A DNA stretch of 64,000 nt from an uncultured Prevotella sp. (lineage in GTDB: Bacteria > Bacteroidota > Bacteroidia > Bacteroidales > Bacteroidaceae). A model generated the notes under the pieces. That model saw nothing but the letters and a program-made list of their open reading frames with translations. It made no database searches and was not told the origin of the DNA. A program made the translations under genes and the position numbers. This document shows, in pieces, positions 52,344 through 61,622 of this stretch (position 1 is its first letter; every line of letters begins with the position of its first letter). The stretch covers positions 49,064 to 113,063 of the forward strand of contig CABUXJ010000006.1 of the NCBI GenBank assembly GCA_902495455.1, written 5' to 3'.

Positions 52344-55328
52344 ATGGGAATTAACTTTAGACACCTGCTGCTCGCGGCAGCTTTAGCCTCAGCCACCGGC
52401 TCACAGGCACGCGAGACGTACAACTTCAATTCTGACTGGAGAATTGACAAACAGAAGAGGACGGTCACCCTGCCGCACGCATGGAACGAGGACGAGTCGT
52501 TCAAGGTGGGCATCAAGGAGATGAGCGACTCGGTCATCTGGTACAGAAAAACATTCACCCTGCCGAAGACGGCCGAGGGCAAACGTGTGTTCATCGAGTT
52601 CGAAGGAGCACGCCAGGCTGCCGAAGTGACGGTCAACGGCCGGGTGGTCGGGCTCCACGAGAACGGAGTGATGGCCTTCGGATTTGATATCACACCTTAT
52701 ATAAAGAAAGGTAAGAACGTCATCGAGGTGCGCACGGACAACGACTGGAACTATCACGAGCGCGACACCCGCTCGACGTATCAGTGGAACAACAACAACT
52801 TCAACGCCAACTACGGCGGTCTGCCGAAAAACGTATGGCTGCACATCACGGACAATGTCTATCAGACGCTGCCACTGTACAGCAATCTCAAGACGACCGG
52901 TGTCTATGTCTATGCCAAGGACTTCGACATCGACGGCCGCTCGGCGACTATCTGCGTCGAGAGTGAGGTGAGAAACGAGACGGACAGCCCCGTCACACGC
53001 AGTCTGGCGGTCTCTGTCGACGAGCGCGACGGCAAAGGGAACGTCTGCAGCTTCGCAAGCGAGGAAGTGACCATCGCACCCCACTCCACCGCTATCCTCA
53101 AAGCACAGGCACGCGCCTACGACCTCCACTTTTGGAGCTGGGGCTACGGCTATCTCTATGACGTGACGACACGTCTCACGGGGAGTGAGGAGAGTGAAGC
53201 GAGGAGTGAGAACGGCGGCATAAAGAAGGGCAAAGACCATTCTCCCTCCTCCCTCCTCCCTCCACCATCCACGATATGCGACGATCCCGTCGTCACCACA
53301 ACGGGCTTCCGCAAGACGGAATTCAGAAACGGAATGTTCTATCTGAACGACCGCGTGATGATGGTGCACGGCTACGCCCAGCGCACAAGCAACGAATGGC
53401 CGGGCGTGGGAATGTCCGTGCCGGCATGGTTGAGCGACTACTCGAACGACCTGCAGGTCAAGAGCGGCGGCAATGTGGTCCGCTGGATGCATGTGGCTCC
53501 GTGGAAACAGGACGTGGAGTCATGCGACCGCGTGGGACTGATACAGGCCATGCCTGCCGGTGACGCGGAGAAGGATGTAGAGGGAAGACGCTGGGAACAT
53601 CGCGAGGAAGTAATGCGCGACGCCATAATATACAACCGCAACAACCCGAGTGTCATATTCTATGAGTGCGGCAACCAGAAGATTTCGGCCGATCACATGG
53701 TCTCCATGAAAGCCATCCGCGACCAGTATGACCCCTACGGCGGACGCGCCATCGGCAGCCGTGAGATGCTGGACCGTCCGGAGGCAGAATACGGCGGCGA
53801 GATGCTCTACGTGAACAAGAGCGACACGAAGCCCATGTGGATGATGGAGTATTGCCGCGACGAGGCTCTGCGCTGGTATTGGAACTCGTGGAGCTATCCT
53901 TTCCACAAGGAAGGCGACGGCCCGCTCTACCGCAATGCACCCGCAGATGCCTACAACCACAACAACGACGAGTTTGTCGTGGAGCTTGTGCGCCGCTGGT
54001 ATGACTACTGGTTGGAGCGTCCGGGCAGCGGCACGAAGGTCAATTCGGGTGGCGTGAAGATTGTCTTCAGCGACACGCAGACGCACGGCCGTTCGGCTGA
54101 CAACTACCGCGTGAGCGGCGTGGTGGACCCGATGCGCGTCCCGAAGGATGCTTTCTTCGCCCATCAGGTGATGTGGGACGGCTGGGTCGACGACCTGAAA
54201 GCCCGCACGTATATCGTCGGTCACTGGAATTATGACAACGGCTTCACCGTGCCGACAGTCTACGTGGTATCGACAAGCGACAGCGTCGTATTGGAACAGA
54301 ACGGCCGCCGCATTGCCGCCGATGAGCACAAGTACAGGTTCCTTCATATCTTCAAGAACGTGAAACACACCGCCGACAAGCTGACGGCAATCGGATTGGA
54401 CGCCAACGGACGTCAGGAGTCGGCCTACACACTGGAAACGGCTGGCGAACCAGACCACATCCGCCTCACCGCCATAGAAAATCCGACAGGATGGAAGGCT
54501 GACGGCAACGACGTGGCGCTGGTCGAGGTCGAGGTGGTCGACAAGCAGGGCCGCCGCTGTCCGCTGGACAACAGACTCGTGAAATATTCTCTCGCCGGTC
54601 CGGCTGAATGGCGCGGCGGCGTGGCCAAAGGCAAGGACAACCACGTCTTGTGCGACACGCTGCCGGTGGAATGTGGTGTCAACCGCGTAATGCTGCGCTC
54701 GCTGACAAAGGCCGGCAAGGTGACGCTGACGGCAAAGACCGAGGGTATGGCCCCCGCAACGCTGACGTTGAACACCAACGCCATCGCCACAGAGGGAGGA
54801 CTGACCACCTATCGCCCCGCCGACGGACTGAAGAGCCGTCTCGACCGCGGCGAGACTCCGGCTGAACCGTCGTTCAAGCAGTGGCGCCGCGGCGTACAGA
54901 TAGCATCCGCCAAGGCCGGCAGCGGCAACGATGTGAAGCTCAGTTACGACACTTACGAGAACACATCGTGGGAAAGCAGCAACAAGCTGGATGATGCCTG
55001 GGTGACATATACGCTGGCCGAAGAAACGCAGATAGATGACATTTGCGTCAAAATGAAGGGCTTCCGCATGACTACCTACCCCATCGCTGTCTACGCCGGC
55101 GACGTGAAAGTGTGGGAGGGATGGACTCCGAAGTCTCTGAGCTATATCCACATCCCGCTCAAGAACGCCCCGAAAGCACGCACATACACCATCCGTTCGC
55201 TCGGCTCAAGTACGACAAAGGATGCTTTCGGCGCCGTGCAGGAGATGGACAGCAGAAACAACGAGAAGAAACAGAGGGGTAACAACGCCCTCAAGATCAT
55301 CGAAATCGAGTTCTTGAAGAATCTATAA
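52344..55328 (+). CDS. GH2-family glycoside hydrolase (beta-galactosidase-like) with altered acid/base motif
   Basis: The frame opens at 52284, but the promoter position and signal peptide (MGINFRHLLLAAALASATGS) place the start at 52344, giving 994 residues. GH2 order is kept: sugar-binding domain (WRIDKQKRTVTLPHAWNEDE, WYRKTFTLP, FIEFEGARQAAEVTVNGRVV), Ig-like domain, then the barrel (TTTGFRKTEFRNGMFYLNDR, MMVHGYAQRTSNEWPGVG). The usual acid/base motif GNE reads YECGNQ (Glu441 to Gln445). The likely nucleophile is Glu502 in MMEYCRDE. A discoidin-like domain ends the protein (SNKLDDAWVTYTLAE). Residues of about 280-310 are a low-complexity insert. Substrate is probably beta-galactose or a uronic acid on RG-I side chains. 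Confidence 0.85.
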   Translation: MGINFRHLLLAAALASATGSQARETYNFNSDWRIDKQKRTVTLPHAWNEDESFKVGIKEMSDSVIWYRKTFTLPKTAEGKRVFIEFEGARQAAEVTVNGRVVGLHENGVMAFGFDITPYIKKGKNVIEVRTDNDWNYHERDTRSTYQWNNNNFNANYGGLPKNVWLHITDNVYQTLPLYSNLKTTGVYVYAKDFDIDGRSATICVESEVRNETDSPVTRSLAVSVDERDGKGNVCSFASEEVTIAPHSTAILKAQARAYDLHFWSWGYGYLYDVTTRLTGSEESEARSENGGIKKGKDHSPSSLLPPPSTICDDPVVTTTGFRKTEFRNGMFYLNDRVMMVHGYAQRTSNEWPGVGMSVPAWLSDYSNDLQVKSGGNVVRWMHVAPWKQDVESCDRVGLIQAMPAGDAEKDVEGRRWEHREEVMRDAIIYNRNNPSVIFYECGNQKISADHMVSMKAIRDQYDPYGGRAIGSREMLDRPEAEYGGEMLYVNKSDTKPMWMMEYCRDEALRWYWNSWSYPFHKEGDGPLYRNAPADAYNHNNDEFVVELVRRWYDYWLERPGSGTKVNSGGVKIVFSDTQTHGRSADNYRVSGVVDPMRVPKDAFFAHQVMWDGWVDDLKARTYIVGHWNYDNGFTVPTVYVVSTSDSVVLEQNGRRIAADEHKYRFLHIFKNVKHTADKLTAIGLDANGRQESAYTLETAGEPDHIRLTAIENPTGWKADGNDVALVEVEVVDKQGRRCPLDNRLVKYSLAGPAEWRGGVAKGKDNHVLCDTLPVECGVNRVMLRSLTKAGKVTLTAKTEGMAPATLTLNTNAIATEGGLTTYRPADGLKSRLDRGETPAEPSFKQWRRGVQIASAKAGSGNDVKLSYDTYENTSWESSNKLDDAWVTYTLAEETQIDDICVKMKGFRMTTYPIAVYAGDVKVWEGWTPKSLSYIHIPLKNAPKARTYTIRSLGSSTTKDAFGAVQEMDSRNNEKKQRGNNALKIIEIEFLKNL
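53180..53272 (+). repeat. In-frame low-complexity insert in the GH2 gene
   Basis: GGGAGTGAGGAGAGTGAAG-type purine-rich DNA, then GGCATAAAGAAGGGCAAAG and CTCCCTCCTCCCTC. It encodes SEESEARSENGGIKKGKDHS and PSSLLPPPST, matching the insert in the PL11 gene at 12535-12692 in sequence, order and frame. It lies in the linker between the Ig-like domain and the barrel. Confidence 0.75.
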
Positions 55329-55345
55329 ACGGCTGTTGACAACAA

Positions 55346-55395
55346 CTGAATATTAAAAAAGCGCATCCGGAGAGATGCGCTTTTTTAATATTCAG
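55346..55395. terminator. Bidirectional terminator between GH2 and the MG2-like gene
   Basis: A 22-bp perfect stem (55346-55367 with 55374-55395), 6-base loop, GC-rich top (GCGCATC) and A6/T6 tracts in the stem, so it can act for both convergent genes. Confidence 0.92.
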
Positions 55396-55397
55396 AC

Positions 55398-58250
55398 TTA
55401 ATACACGAACTTCCCTTCCGGTGTTATTCCGGCTACGGAGACCTTTATGCGCGTCTCCTTGCCATTGTTATAGAAGCGCGTCGTCAGCCGTCCTTCGCTG
55501 TCAGTGACGGCGTTCGGATTCCAATAGAGCGTACGGCGATAGTCCGTGGGCGCATCCGGCATGCGGTTGCTATAGTCCGGATTGTAGAAAGCGGCGGGCT
55601 CATTAAATCCCTGGAGCACAATATAGCGGTCGCGGAATGTCTTCTGCGTAACGCCTTCCTCAAACGGCACCATCTCTACGGTCACATCTGCGATGGTGCG
55701 GCTCTCGGTAAGAGGAACATCACTATTACGCGGTTCGTAGTCCGTAAAGATGCGAATCTTATTCAAACTCTTCAGTTTCAGCTTGTCATAGAGGGCCTGC
55801 GAATTGCGATTGTCCATCGCGCTGCTCATTCCCGAAACCGAAGGGTCCAGATTACCGTCCGGATTGAACGTCCTGTAATATGTGAAACGGTCTATCCTTC
55901 CTGCGACATTGTAGCGGTTGTAGCGCCCCATATTGCCGTAAAGGAAACGTGCAACCTGCACCGGGAACTGTCTCATGTCGTACATTCCGAAACTCAATCC
56001 GTAGTCCGTAATGTCGTTATAGACATCATACGCATCGATGACGTATGCCGGTTTGTTGTAGTCGATGGCACGACGGCCACGACGGCGGCCCTTCACGTCA
56101 ACGTTGCTGAGCAGATGGTCGTCCGTCTCCATCGACAACAGGCTGTCAGGGCGGCCGAAATCGAGCGATGTGCGTATCTCCGGGGCATGAGTCTGATAGT
56201 ATCCGTACTTTGAAGAAAACACGGGATAAGGCATGTCGCGCTTCACATAATAGTCCGGATAGGCATCCTCCTTCAATATATCACGATCCTTAACCGAGCT
56301 CATGCTCTTCTGCAGCGAGTCCTTCTCGTTGTATGCCTTCATCTTCAGTATGGCCGTACCGTAGAACGGCGGCACCTCAAAGAGGTAGCGGCCGCCGTCA
56401 TGCGTCAATTGTGTGCCGCCGACCACACCATCCGTAAAGACTATTTCGGCCTCAACAAGAACCTCATGCTTCAGCCCACCGTGGTTGACACCAATCTCTG
56501 CGTTGGCGTCTCCGATGTTTCCGTACTCTATCGACGAGGCAAAATCGGCCGTACCTAATGCTGCCGCAGTTGCAGCATTTCCACTCCACGCGTCGCTTCC
56601 ACCGGCCTCCGTGCCATCACCACCGACCTCCGTTTCACCGACAAACGGATTGGCAACTTCTTCCTGTTCTTTCTCCTTCAGTCCGGTCATGCCCCGCCCA
56701 CGGGCCCACGACGCTATTTCCTCCGGTTCGGCGAGCGTCAGGTCCGGCGTCTTATAGACACTACCCTCGACCGTCATCGACTTTTCGGGCTGATAGCGTC
56801 GGTCCATATATGCCGTGTCCGCCAATTCCCGCCAGTCATAACGGCGCCACCCCTGCACCATCATCAGCACGTCCAACGCCTGACGGTGTTCCTCATCGTC
56901 GGCTGCGAAATAATAGGCCGGAGACGCCACAAAACCTTTCAGCTCACTGCTGAGCAGCAATTCGGTCCGGATGTCGCCGTCGTCGTATGTCTCCTCGTCC
57001 GTACGGGCATCACGCACGGCCACCGACACAAGCGTCGGAGCAGTCACTCCGCCGCACGCCAACTGCAGATTGACCTCCTCGTATGGGTCATACTGCACCT
57101 TCGCACCGCTCTCCACGACCGCACGGCCTATGTCATAGTCGTGGCCGTTGACGAAGAACAGACGGTCGGCAACGATACGTCCGTCGGCCGTAAAGAGCGT
57201 CACTTCGTTGACACCCGTGGGCAGCGATGCCGGAAGCTCGACCTCCGCACTGCCATCCGCACCGAACGTCACGCTACGGAAATCCTGCAATACGCCGCGA
57301 CAGAGCACCGACAGACCATATTCGCCCGCCGGCATGCCGCGCGATACGAGTTTCACTCGCCCGCCGTCCAATCTCAACGCCACTCCTGACGCATCCGCTT
57401 TGGGCAAGTCGAAAGCATAGTCCACGCCACGCCAACGGAACTCACCGCGCAGACGGTTCTTGCCCGGAGTCACCGTGAAGACGCCACGACCCTGATGCTG
57501 CGTCCGCGCCTCAGCCACATCACGCCCGCCGTCAGTCACACGGCCGGTCAACGAGACCGCCGCTCCATCCTGATCAGTCAGTTCAAAAGCCACCCGGCAC
57601 GGCACGCCCTCCACCAACCGGCCGCCTTCGGGAAAGAACGTAGCATGGAGTTCTCTCTTCGCCGCTTTCTGCACGTCCTGCTTCGGCCGTCCGTACATCC
57701 GCTTATAAGTATAGTCACCCGCCGAATCCGGACGGCTGTATATCGGCAACACGCGCGAATAGAGTCCGTCCCAGCGACGGAAATAGTCACGCGCCATGTC
57801 GGAAGAATAAAACAGGTGGGAGTCATCACGGCTGTAACGCTGCAACGAGACATTGAAGTTGAGCATCCACCGCGTGTATGCCCTCACTTCATAATAGCCC
57901 GAATAGAGCGAATCCTGCAGACAGAACTGACCGCAACCGAAGCCACGGTCGCTCACAATCACACGCTGCCGTTCCACCAACAGTCCGTCGGGCGTGAGCA
58001 GTTCGACATAAAGAACGCGGCTCATGTCCGTATAGCGGAGGTCATCCGCCCTCACCACGTATGCCTTGTACCATATCGTGTCACCGACGAAATAGCACGT
58101 GTTGTCCATGTGCAGGAAAACCTTCTCCTGCACCTGACGAGACGACGACATCTCCAGTGTGCGGCGTATGTCGTCCAACCGGCCGCCGTCCGCCCGTCCT
58201 GTCAATGCAAAAAGGCAGGACAACACGATAAAAAAACAATGTTTCAGCAT
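55398..58250 (-). CDS. Large secreted MG2-like (macroglobulin-type) protein
   Basis: The frame opens at 58298, but the signal peptide (MLKHCFFIVLSCLFALTG) starts at 58250, giving 950 residues. The N-terminal region matches MG2-type beta domains of a Bacteroidota family: VQEKVFLHMDNTCYFVGDTI followed by WYKAYVV, then ELLTPDGLLVERQRVIVSD, SGYYEVRAYTRWMLN and FFPEGGRLVEG. The C-terminal half is long, poorly conserved and ends RTLYWNPNAVTDSEGRLTTR followed by FYNNGKETRIKVSVAG. No thioester motif (CxEQ) is seen. Related proteins are usually annotated as TonB-receptor-plug or MG2 domain proteins of unknown role in the envelope. It faces away from the GH2 gene and lies downstream of the glycosyltransferase cluster, without an evident pectin function. 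Confidence 0.72.
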   Translation of the reverse strand: MLKHCFFIVLSCLFALTGRADGGRLDDIRRTLEMSSSRQVQEKVFLHMDNTCYFVGDTIWYKAYVVRADDLRYTDMSRVLYVELLTPDGLLVERQRVIVSDRGFGCGQFCLQDSLYSGYYEVRAYTRWMLNFNVSLQRYSRDDSHLFYSSDMARDYFRRWDGLYSRVLPIYSRPDSAGDYTYKRMYGRPKQDVQKAAKRELHATFFPEGGRLVEGVPCRVAFELTDQDGAAVSLTGRVTDGGRDVAEARTQHQGRGVFTVTPGKNRLRGEFRWRGVDYAFDLPKADASGVALRLDGGRVKLVSRGMPAGEYGLSVLCRGVLQDFRSVTFGADGSAEVELPASLPTGVNEVTLFTADGRIVADRLFFVNGHDYDIGRAVVESGAKVQYDPYEEVNLQLACGGVTAPTLVSVAVRDARTDEETYDDGDIRTELLLSSELKGFVASPAYYFAADDEEHRQALDVLMMVQGWRRYDWRELADTAYMDRRYQPEKSMTVEGSVYKTPDLTLAEPEEIASWARGRGMTGLKEKEQEEVANPFVGETEVGGDGTEAGGSDAWSGNAATAAALGTADFASSIEYGNIGDANAEIGVNHGGLKHEVLVEAEIVFTDGVVGGTQLTHDGGRYLFEVPPFYGTAILKMKAYNEKDSLQKSMSSVKDRDILKEDAYPDYYVKRDMPYPVFSSKYGYYQTHAPEIRTSLDFGRPDSLLSMETDDHLLSNVDVKGRRRGRRAIDYNKPAYVIDAYDVYNDITDYGLSFGMYDMRQFPVQVARFLYGNMGRYNRYNVAGRIDRFTYYRTFNPDGNLDPSVSGMSSAMDNRNSQALYDKLKLKSLNKIRIFTDYEPRNSDVPLTESRTIADVTVEMVPFEEGVTQKTFRDRYIVLQGFNEPAAFYNPDYSNRMPDAPTDYRRTLYWNPNAVTDSEGRLTTRFYNNGKETRIKVSVAGITPEGKFVY

Positions 58251-58349
58251 TATTATCCAGATTTGTTTCGTTCTTAAAATATGTCCACGTGATTGCACGG
58301 CTGCCGCATCAGCGCAGCCACAAGGTCATTTTCATGACCGCTACAAGGT

Positions 58350-58357
58350 CAAAGATA
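58350..58357 (-). promoter_or_regulatory. -7 box of the MG2-like gene
   Basis: Minus-strand TATCTTTG fits TAnnTTTG. Just downstream CAAGGTCA occurs twice (58321, 58344) on the plus strand with TCATGACC between, a possible operator. No clear -33. Confidence 0.45.
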
Positions 58358-58422
58358 GTGCTCTTCCGTATATAATGATAACGCAACAACACCCGGATTA
58401 TTGCACTGTTGTGAAACAATTT

Positions 58423-59439
58423 TCACCCTTCCTCTATCGTAGTATAAAACCAGCCTGCATCAAGATTTCTATGTCTGATTCTCCAAAAAAGCTCAGATAA
58501 AAAGGCTCCAATCTTTGAGAACCGCTTCATGCGGAACTTAGCGAGCGCTTTCAGACCTATAAAATGGAATTGGGCATACCTCAACTTGTAGATGACAGCT
58601 TTGTTCTCAACATCATATTTCCTGTACATCCTCATTATCTCATCTATCGAATTGAGAAACGACATCTTACAATATTTGACAAGGTTTTCCGCTTTTCCGC
58701 TTTCTTCTATCGTCGTAAGCATTATAGCAAAGGCATCAAGGTCGGTCAGAAACCTATAATTGAAGCCCTGCCGGACTGACGCCATTGCACTTCCGGTTCT
58801 CTCACAATATCTATATATCGGGTGCGTGAAGTAGCATCCGACACCAGATACATAACAAAGATACTGCGTACAGAACAACCTGTCCTCATTGAAACTGATA
58901 CACTCATCAAATCTCAACCCAGCATCTTCTATAAATCCACGGCGAAAGAGTTTTGTCCACAAGTAACCTTGATAGCAGTAGAACCACGGGTGAAACATGT
59001 TCTCGACACACTGGTCGACAGAAAGCATAAACTCCTCACGCTCCGGACGCGAATAAACCTTATGCCCGCTTTCATCAAATATCTCATATCCGCCCATAAC
59101 AAAACATACATCCGGAGAGACTGTCTTCTGAACAAGACGCTCCAGTGTGTCTTCATACAACTCGTCGTCGGCATCACAAAAGTAGACCCACTCACCCCGC
59201 GCCTCGTCCAGCCCACGGTTGCGCGCCGCACTGACACCACGGTTCGGCTGGTTGAAGACTCTTATCCGGCTATCGTCAGCCACATACTTATCTATGATAA
59301 GACTTGAAGAATCTGTACTACCATCATTAACCAACACGAGCTCAAAATCTTTATAAGTCTGTACCATAATGCTTGCAATACACTTATCAAGATAACATTG
59401 CGCGTTATAGACAGGAATGATTATAGACAGAAAAGGCAT
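58423..59439 (-). CDS. GT2-family glycosyltransferase (338 residues)
   Basis: A cytoplasmic or membrane-associated GT-A transferase. It opens with LSIIIPVYNAQCYLDKCIAS, has VNDGSTDSS for nucleotide-sugar binding, NRGVSAARNRGLDEARG, and the metal-binding FCDADDELYEDTLE near residue 90. The C-terminal half is alpha-helical (FRMKRFSKIGAFLSELFWRI) and probably membrane-peripheral. It is the last gene of a minus-strand surface-glycan cluster, 46 bp after the next transferase. The donor sugar is not evident. Confidence 0.9.
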   Translation of the reverse strand: MPFLSIIIPVYNAQCYLDKCIASIMVQTYKDFELVLVNDGSTDSSSLIIDKYVADDSRIRVFNQPNRGVSAARNRGLDEARGEWVYFCDADDELYEDTLERLVQKTVSPDVCFVMGGYEIFDESGHKVYSRPEREEFMLSVDQCVENMFHPWFYCYQGYLWTKLFRRGFIEDAGLRFDECISFNEDRLFCTQYLCYVSGVGCYFTHPIYRYCERTGSAMASVRQGFNYRFLTDLDAFAIMLTTIEESGKAENLVKYCKMSFLNSIDEIMRMYRKYDVENKAVIYKLRYAQFHFIGLKALAKFRMKRFSKIGAFLSELFWRIRHRNLDAGWFYTTIEEG

Positions 59440-59485
59440 AACATATATTGTTTATATTAATATTTGAATCATAAGCCACAGTAAA

Positions 59486-60577
59486 CTAAGCGAACGGCAG
59501 TCCGCTATTCCGCTTTATGCGCATACTCCGATAAATCAGCACCTTAACAAACCACAGATAAAAGTATCGCTTCTTTCGAGCTGTATTCCACATATAATCA
59601 GGCATATTCCAATAGTATTCCTCATTATCAGGGACTCCAAGAAAATAATGAGCGTCGCGAATCATTTTTCTTGTGTTGAAAAAATACCATCCCAATATTC
59701 TCCAAAGGCCAGCGACACGTACATCCAGACCCGAATACCATTCTTTTGCCACATCCCTGTAATTATACTTCCGGCATTGATATAATATCGAAAGTTTTTC
59801 TTCCTGAAGCCGTGAAAAAACATGCCGGTTTGAACCAAGTCCCTTTTCCGCCACACATTCCAACATTTCTTTTAATATTATCGTACGCCATTCGACCTCT
59901 TTTTCAAAACGGACATAATCCATTATTGAACCGGAACGTATTTTATATATATAAGTTTTGTCCTTTACAACTCCCACTCGGTCCGCACAGCAAGCACATC
60001 TGAAACTCCATAAATCATCTTCGTGGACAAGCCCCTCCTTAAAGTACAAACCGTTGTCATACAAAAATTTCCGGCGTATGAGCTTATTCCATGCCATTAC
60101 ATATATGTTTCCACGCATATATTCTCTTATGACATCCTTGCGCTTGTTAATAATGGAGCTTCTTGTGCTCAATACCGGATATATGAAATCCTTCCTCGCA
60201 TTTACTATATCATACCCCCCGACAACAATATCCGCTCCATTTTCCTGCTGCCGGGTAACCAATTTCTCTATGCAATCGGGCGTAATCTCATCGTCACTAT
60301 CAAGAAAGTAGAGAAAATCTCCCGTACTGCGGCGGATGCCGGTGTTGCGTGCGGCAGACAATCCGCCGTTGGTCTCGTGTCTGACAATCTCAACGCCGAA
60401 CGTCGTTTTCTCCGAGTCGAGGACATCGGCAACGACCTCCATGCTGTTGTCTTTCGTGCAGTCGTCAACGATAACGACCTCTATGTTGGAATAAGTTTGG
60501 CGCAAAACCGATCTGATGCAGTCTGCGACATAGTTCTCTACATTATATACTGGTATTATGACCGATACTTTCATCAT
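59486..60577 (-). CDS. GT2-family glycosyltransferase (363 residues)
   Basis: The frame is open to 60625; the ATG at 60577 gives MMKVSVIIPVYNVENYVADC, the normal GT2 start, and overlaps the upstream stop by four bases (ATGA), a sign of coupled translation. GT-A motifs: VDDCTKDNS, NGGLSAARNTGIRRSTG and FLDSDDEITPDCIE (about residue 90). It resembles the neighbouring transferase at the N-terminus but differs after residue 130 (RKDFIYPVLSTRSSIINKR). Probably adds a sugar to the repeating unit of a capsule or exopolysaccharide. Confidence 0.9.
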   Translation of the reverse strand: MMKVSVIIPVYNVENYVADCIRSVLRQTYSNIEVVIVDDCTKDNSMEVVADVLDSEKTTFGVEIVRHETNGGLSAARNTGIRRSTGDFLYFLDSDDEITPDCIEKLVTRQQENGADIVVGGYDIVNARKDFIYPVLSTRSSIINKRKDVIREYMRGNIYVMAWNKLIRRKFLYDNGLYFKEGLVHEDDLWSFRCACCADRVGVVKDKTYIYKIRSGSIMDYVRFEKEVEWRTIILKEMLECVAEKGLGSNRHVFSRLQEEKLSILYQCRKYNYRDVAKEWYSGLDVRVAGLWRILGWYFFNTRKMIRDAHYFLGVPDNEEYYWNMPDYMWNTARKKRYFYLWFVKVLIYRSMRIKRNSGLPFA

Positions 60578-61584
60578 TCCGATAGTTGTTGTCTCATCCA
60601 TAAATAGTCTTTCATCTGACGCCACACACTGATTCTCCTTCCGGCCAGACTGACAAGGTCAAGCCCCGTCATCCATGTTTCAAAAAAAGCACTGTTCTTG
60701 CCATAAGAGTTGTCAAACACAATGACCGGACAGCGCATCAGCATGGAGAGAATGGCCACATGCAGACGTGTCGTATAAATATGTTTGTAACCGGCAAGAA
60801 ACGAGGCTCCCCAATCAAGCATATACGGCAAATAGACTTCCCTTGCATAGTCATTCAGCCGTTCGACCGAAGATGCCTTCTTGTGATGCCAAAAGCCGTT
60901 CAGCACGTCATCATCAAAACATTCATACGACGGCCAGTCGTGCACCTCACAAGGACTGTCCTTTGTGATAAACCGCTCATAGTCATAAGAGTCAGCAAGC
61001 TCTTTGTCTCCGCGCTTAACAAACAACACTTTTTCCTTGGCCGCCTTCATCTTTCTCCATCTGCCGATAACCTCGTCCGGTATACAGAATGCCATGTCCG
61101 GCAAAACGATTATATCCGATGCCACATCATGTTCCTTCAACATTCTGTATGACCGTCTGTCTCTGGCACAGATGGTCAAATGGCGGTGTTTTCTCATCAC
61201 AGCGGCATCACGGTCGAAGAGACGCTCATCTTCATAATATACGGTCTGCGGAAGAATGACAATCCTATTGTCGGGATAGTTCTCTATGATTTTCAACCGA
61301 AAATCCTGATGTATGCTCCACAAGTCACCAAAGTTACCTCCACCCTGCATGACAATCACGACATCCGGAGACAAGGGACGCTGATCAAAATTGTCGCAAG
61401 AAGACCTGTACAGACACCGATAGGGTAACGTTGAGAGAAAATGCTCCGTTCCGCTCCATATCAGCAAATCGCCGATATTCTGATAATACGGCAGATCAAG
61501 ATATACATAGTCAGAAGTAATCCGTTTGGTCAACTGCTGCTTTATGATTCGGCGCAACAGATTTATTCGCCGGTCTGTTTTCAT
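60574..61584 (-). CDS. Polysaccharide pyruvyl transferase-family protein
   Basis: A 336-residue protein of the PF04230 family, which transfers pyruvate ketals to sugars of surface polysaccharides. Features: YYQNIGDLLIWSGTEHFLS near the start, VIVMQGGGNFGDLWSIHQDF (the glycine-rich motif), VILPQTVYYEDE, LFVKRGDKELADS, and the C-terminal TRLHVAILSMLMRCPVIVFD with the conserved histidine, then NSYGKNSAF. Some family members transfer other groups, so pyruvylation is the likely but not certain reaction. It lies between GT2 genes in the same orientation and would decorate the glycan they build. Confidence 0.85.
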   Translation of the reverse strand: MKTDRRINLLRRIIKQQLTKRITSDYVYLDLPYYQNIGDLLIWSGTEHFLSTLPYRCLYRSSCDNFDQRPLSPDVVIVMQGGGNFGDLWSIHQDFRLKIIENYPDNRIVILPQTVYYEDERLFDRDAAVMRKHRHLTICARDRRSYRMLKEHDVASDIIVLPDMAFCIPDEVIGRWRKMKAAKEKVLFVKRGDKELADSYDYERFITKDSPCEVHDWPSYECFDDDVLNGFWHHKKASSVERLNDYAREVYLPYMLDWGASFLAGYKHIYTTRLHVAILSMLMRCPVIVFDNSYGKNSAFFETWMTGLDLVSLAGRRISVWRQMKDYLWMRQQLSE

Positions 61585-61622
61585 TCAGATAATTGTTTTT
61601 TTCAGATTGTCGTCATCCCGCT

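Noticed and set aside
53520..55151. 543-codon open frame on the minus strand
   Set aside because: Antisense to the GH2 gene, whose domains are clear.
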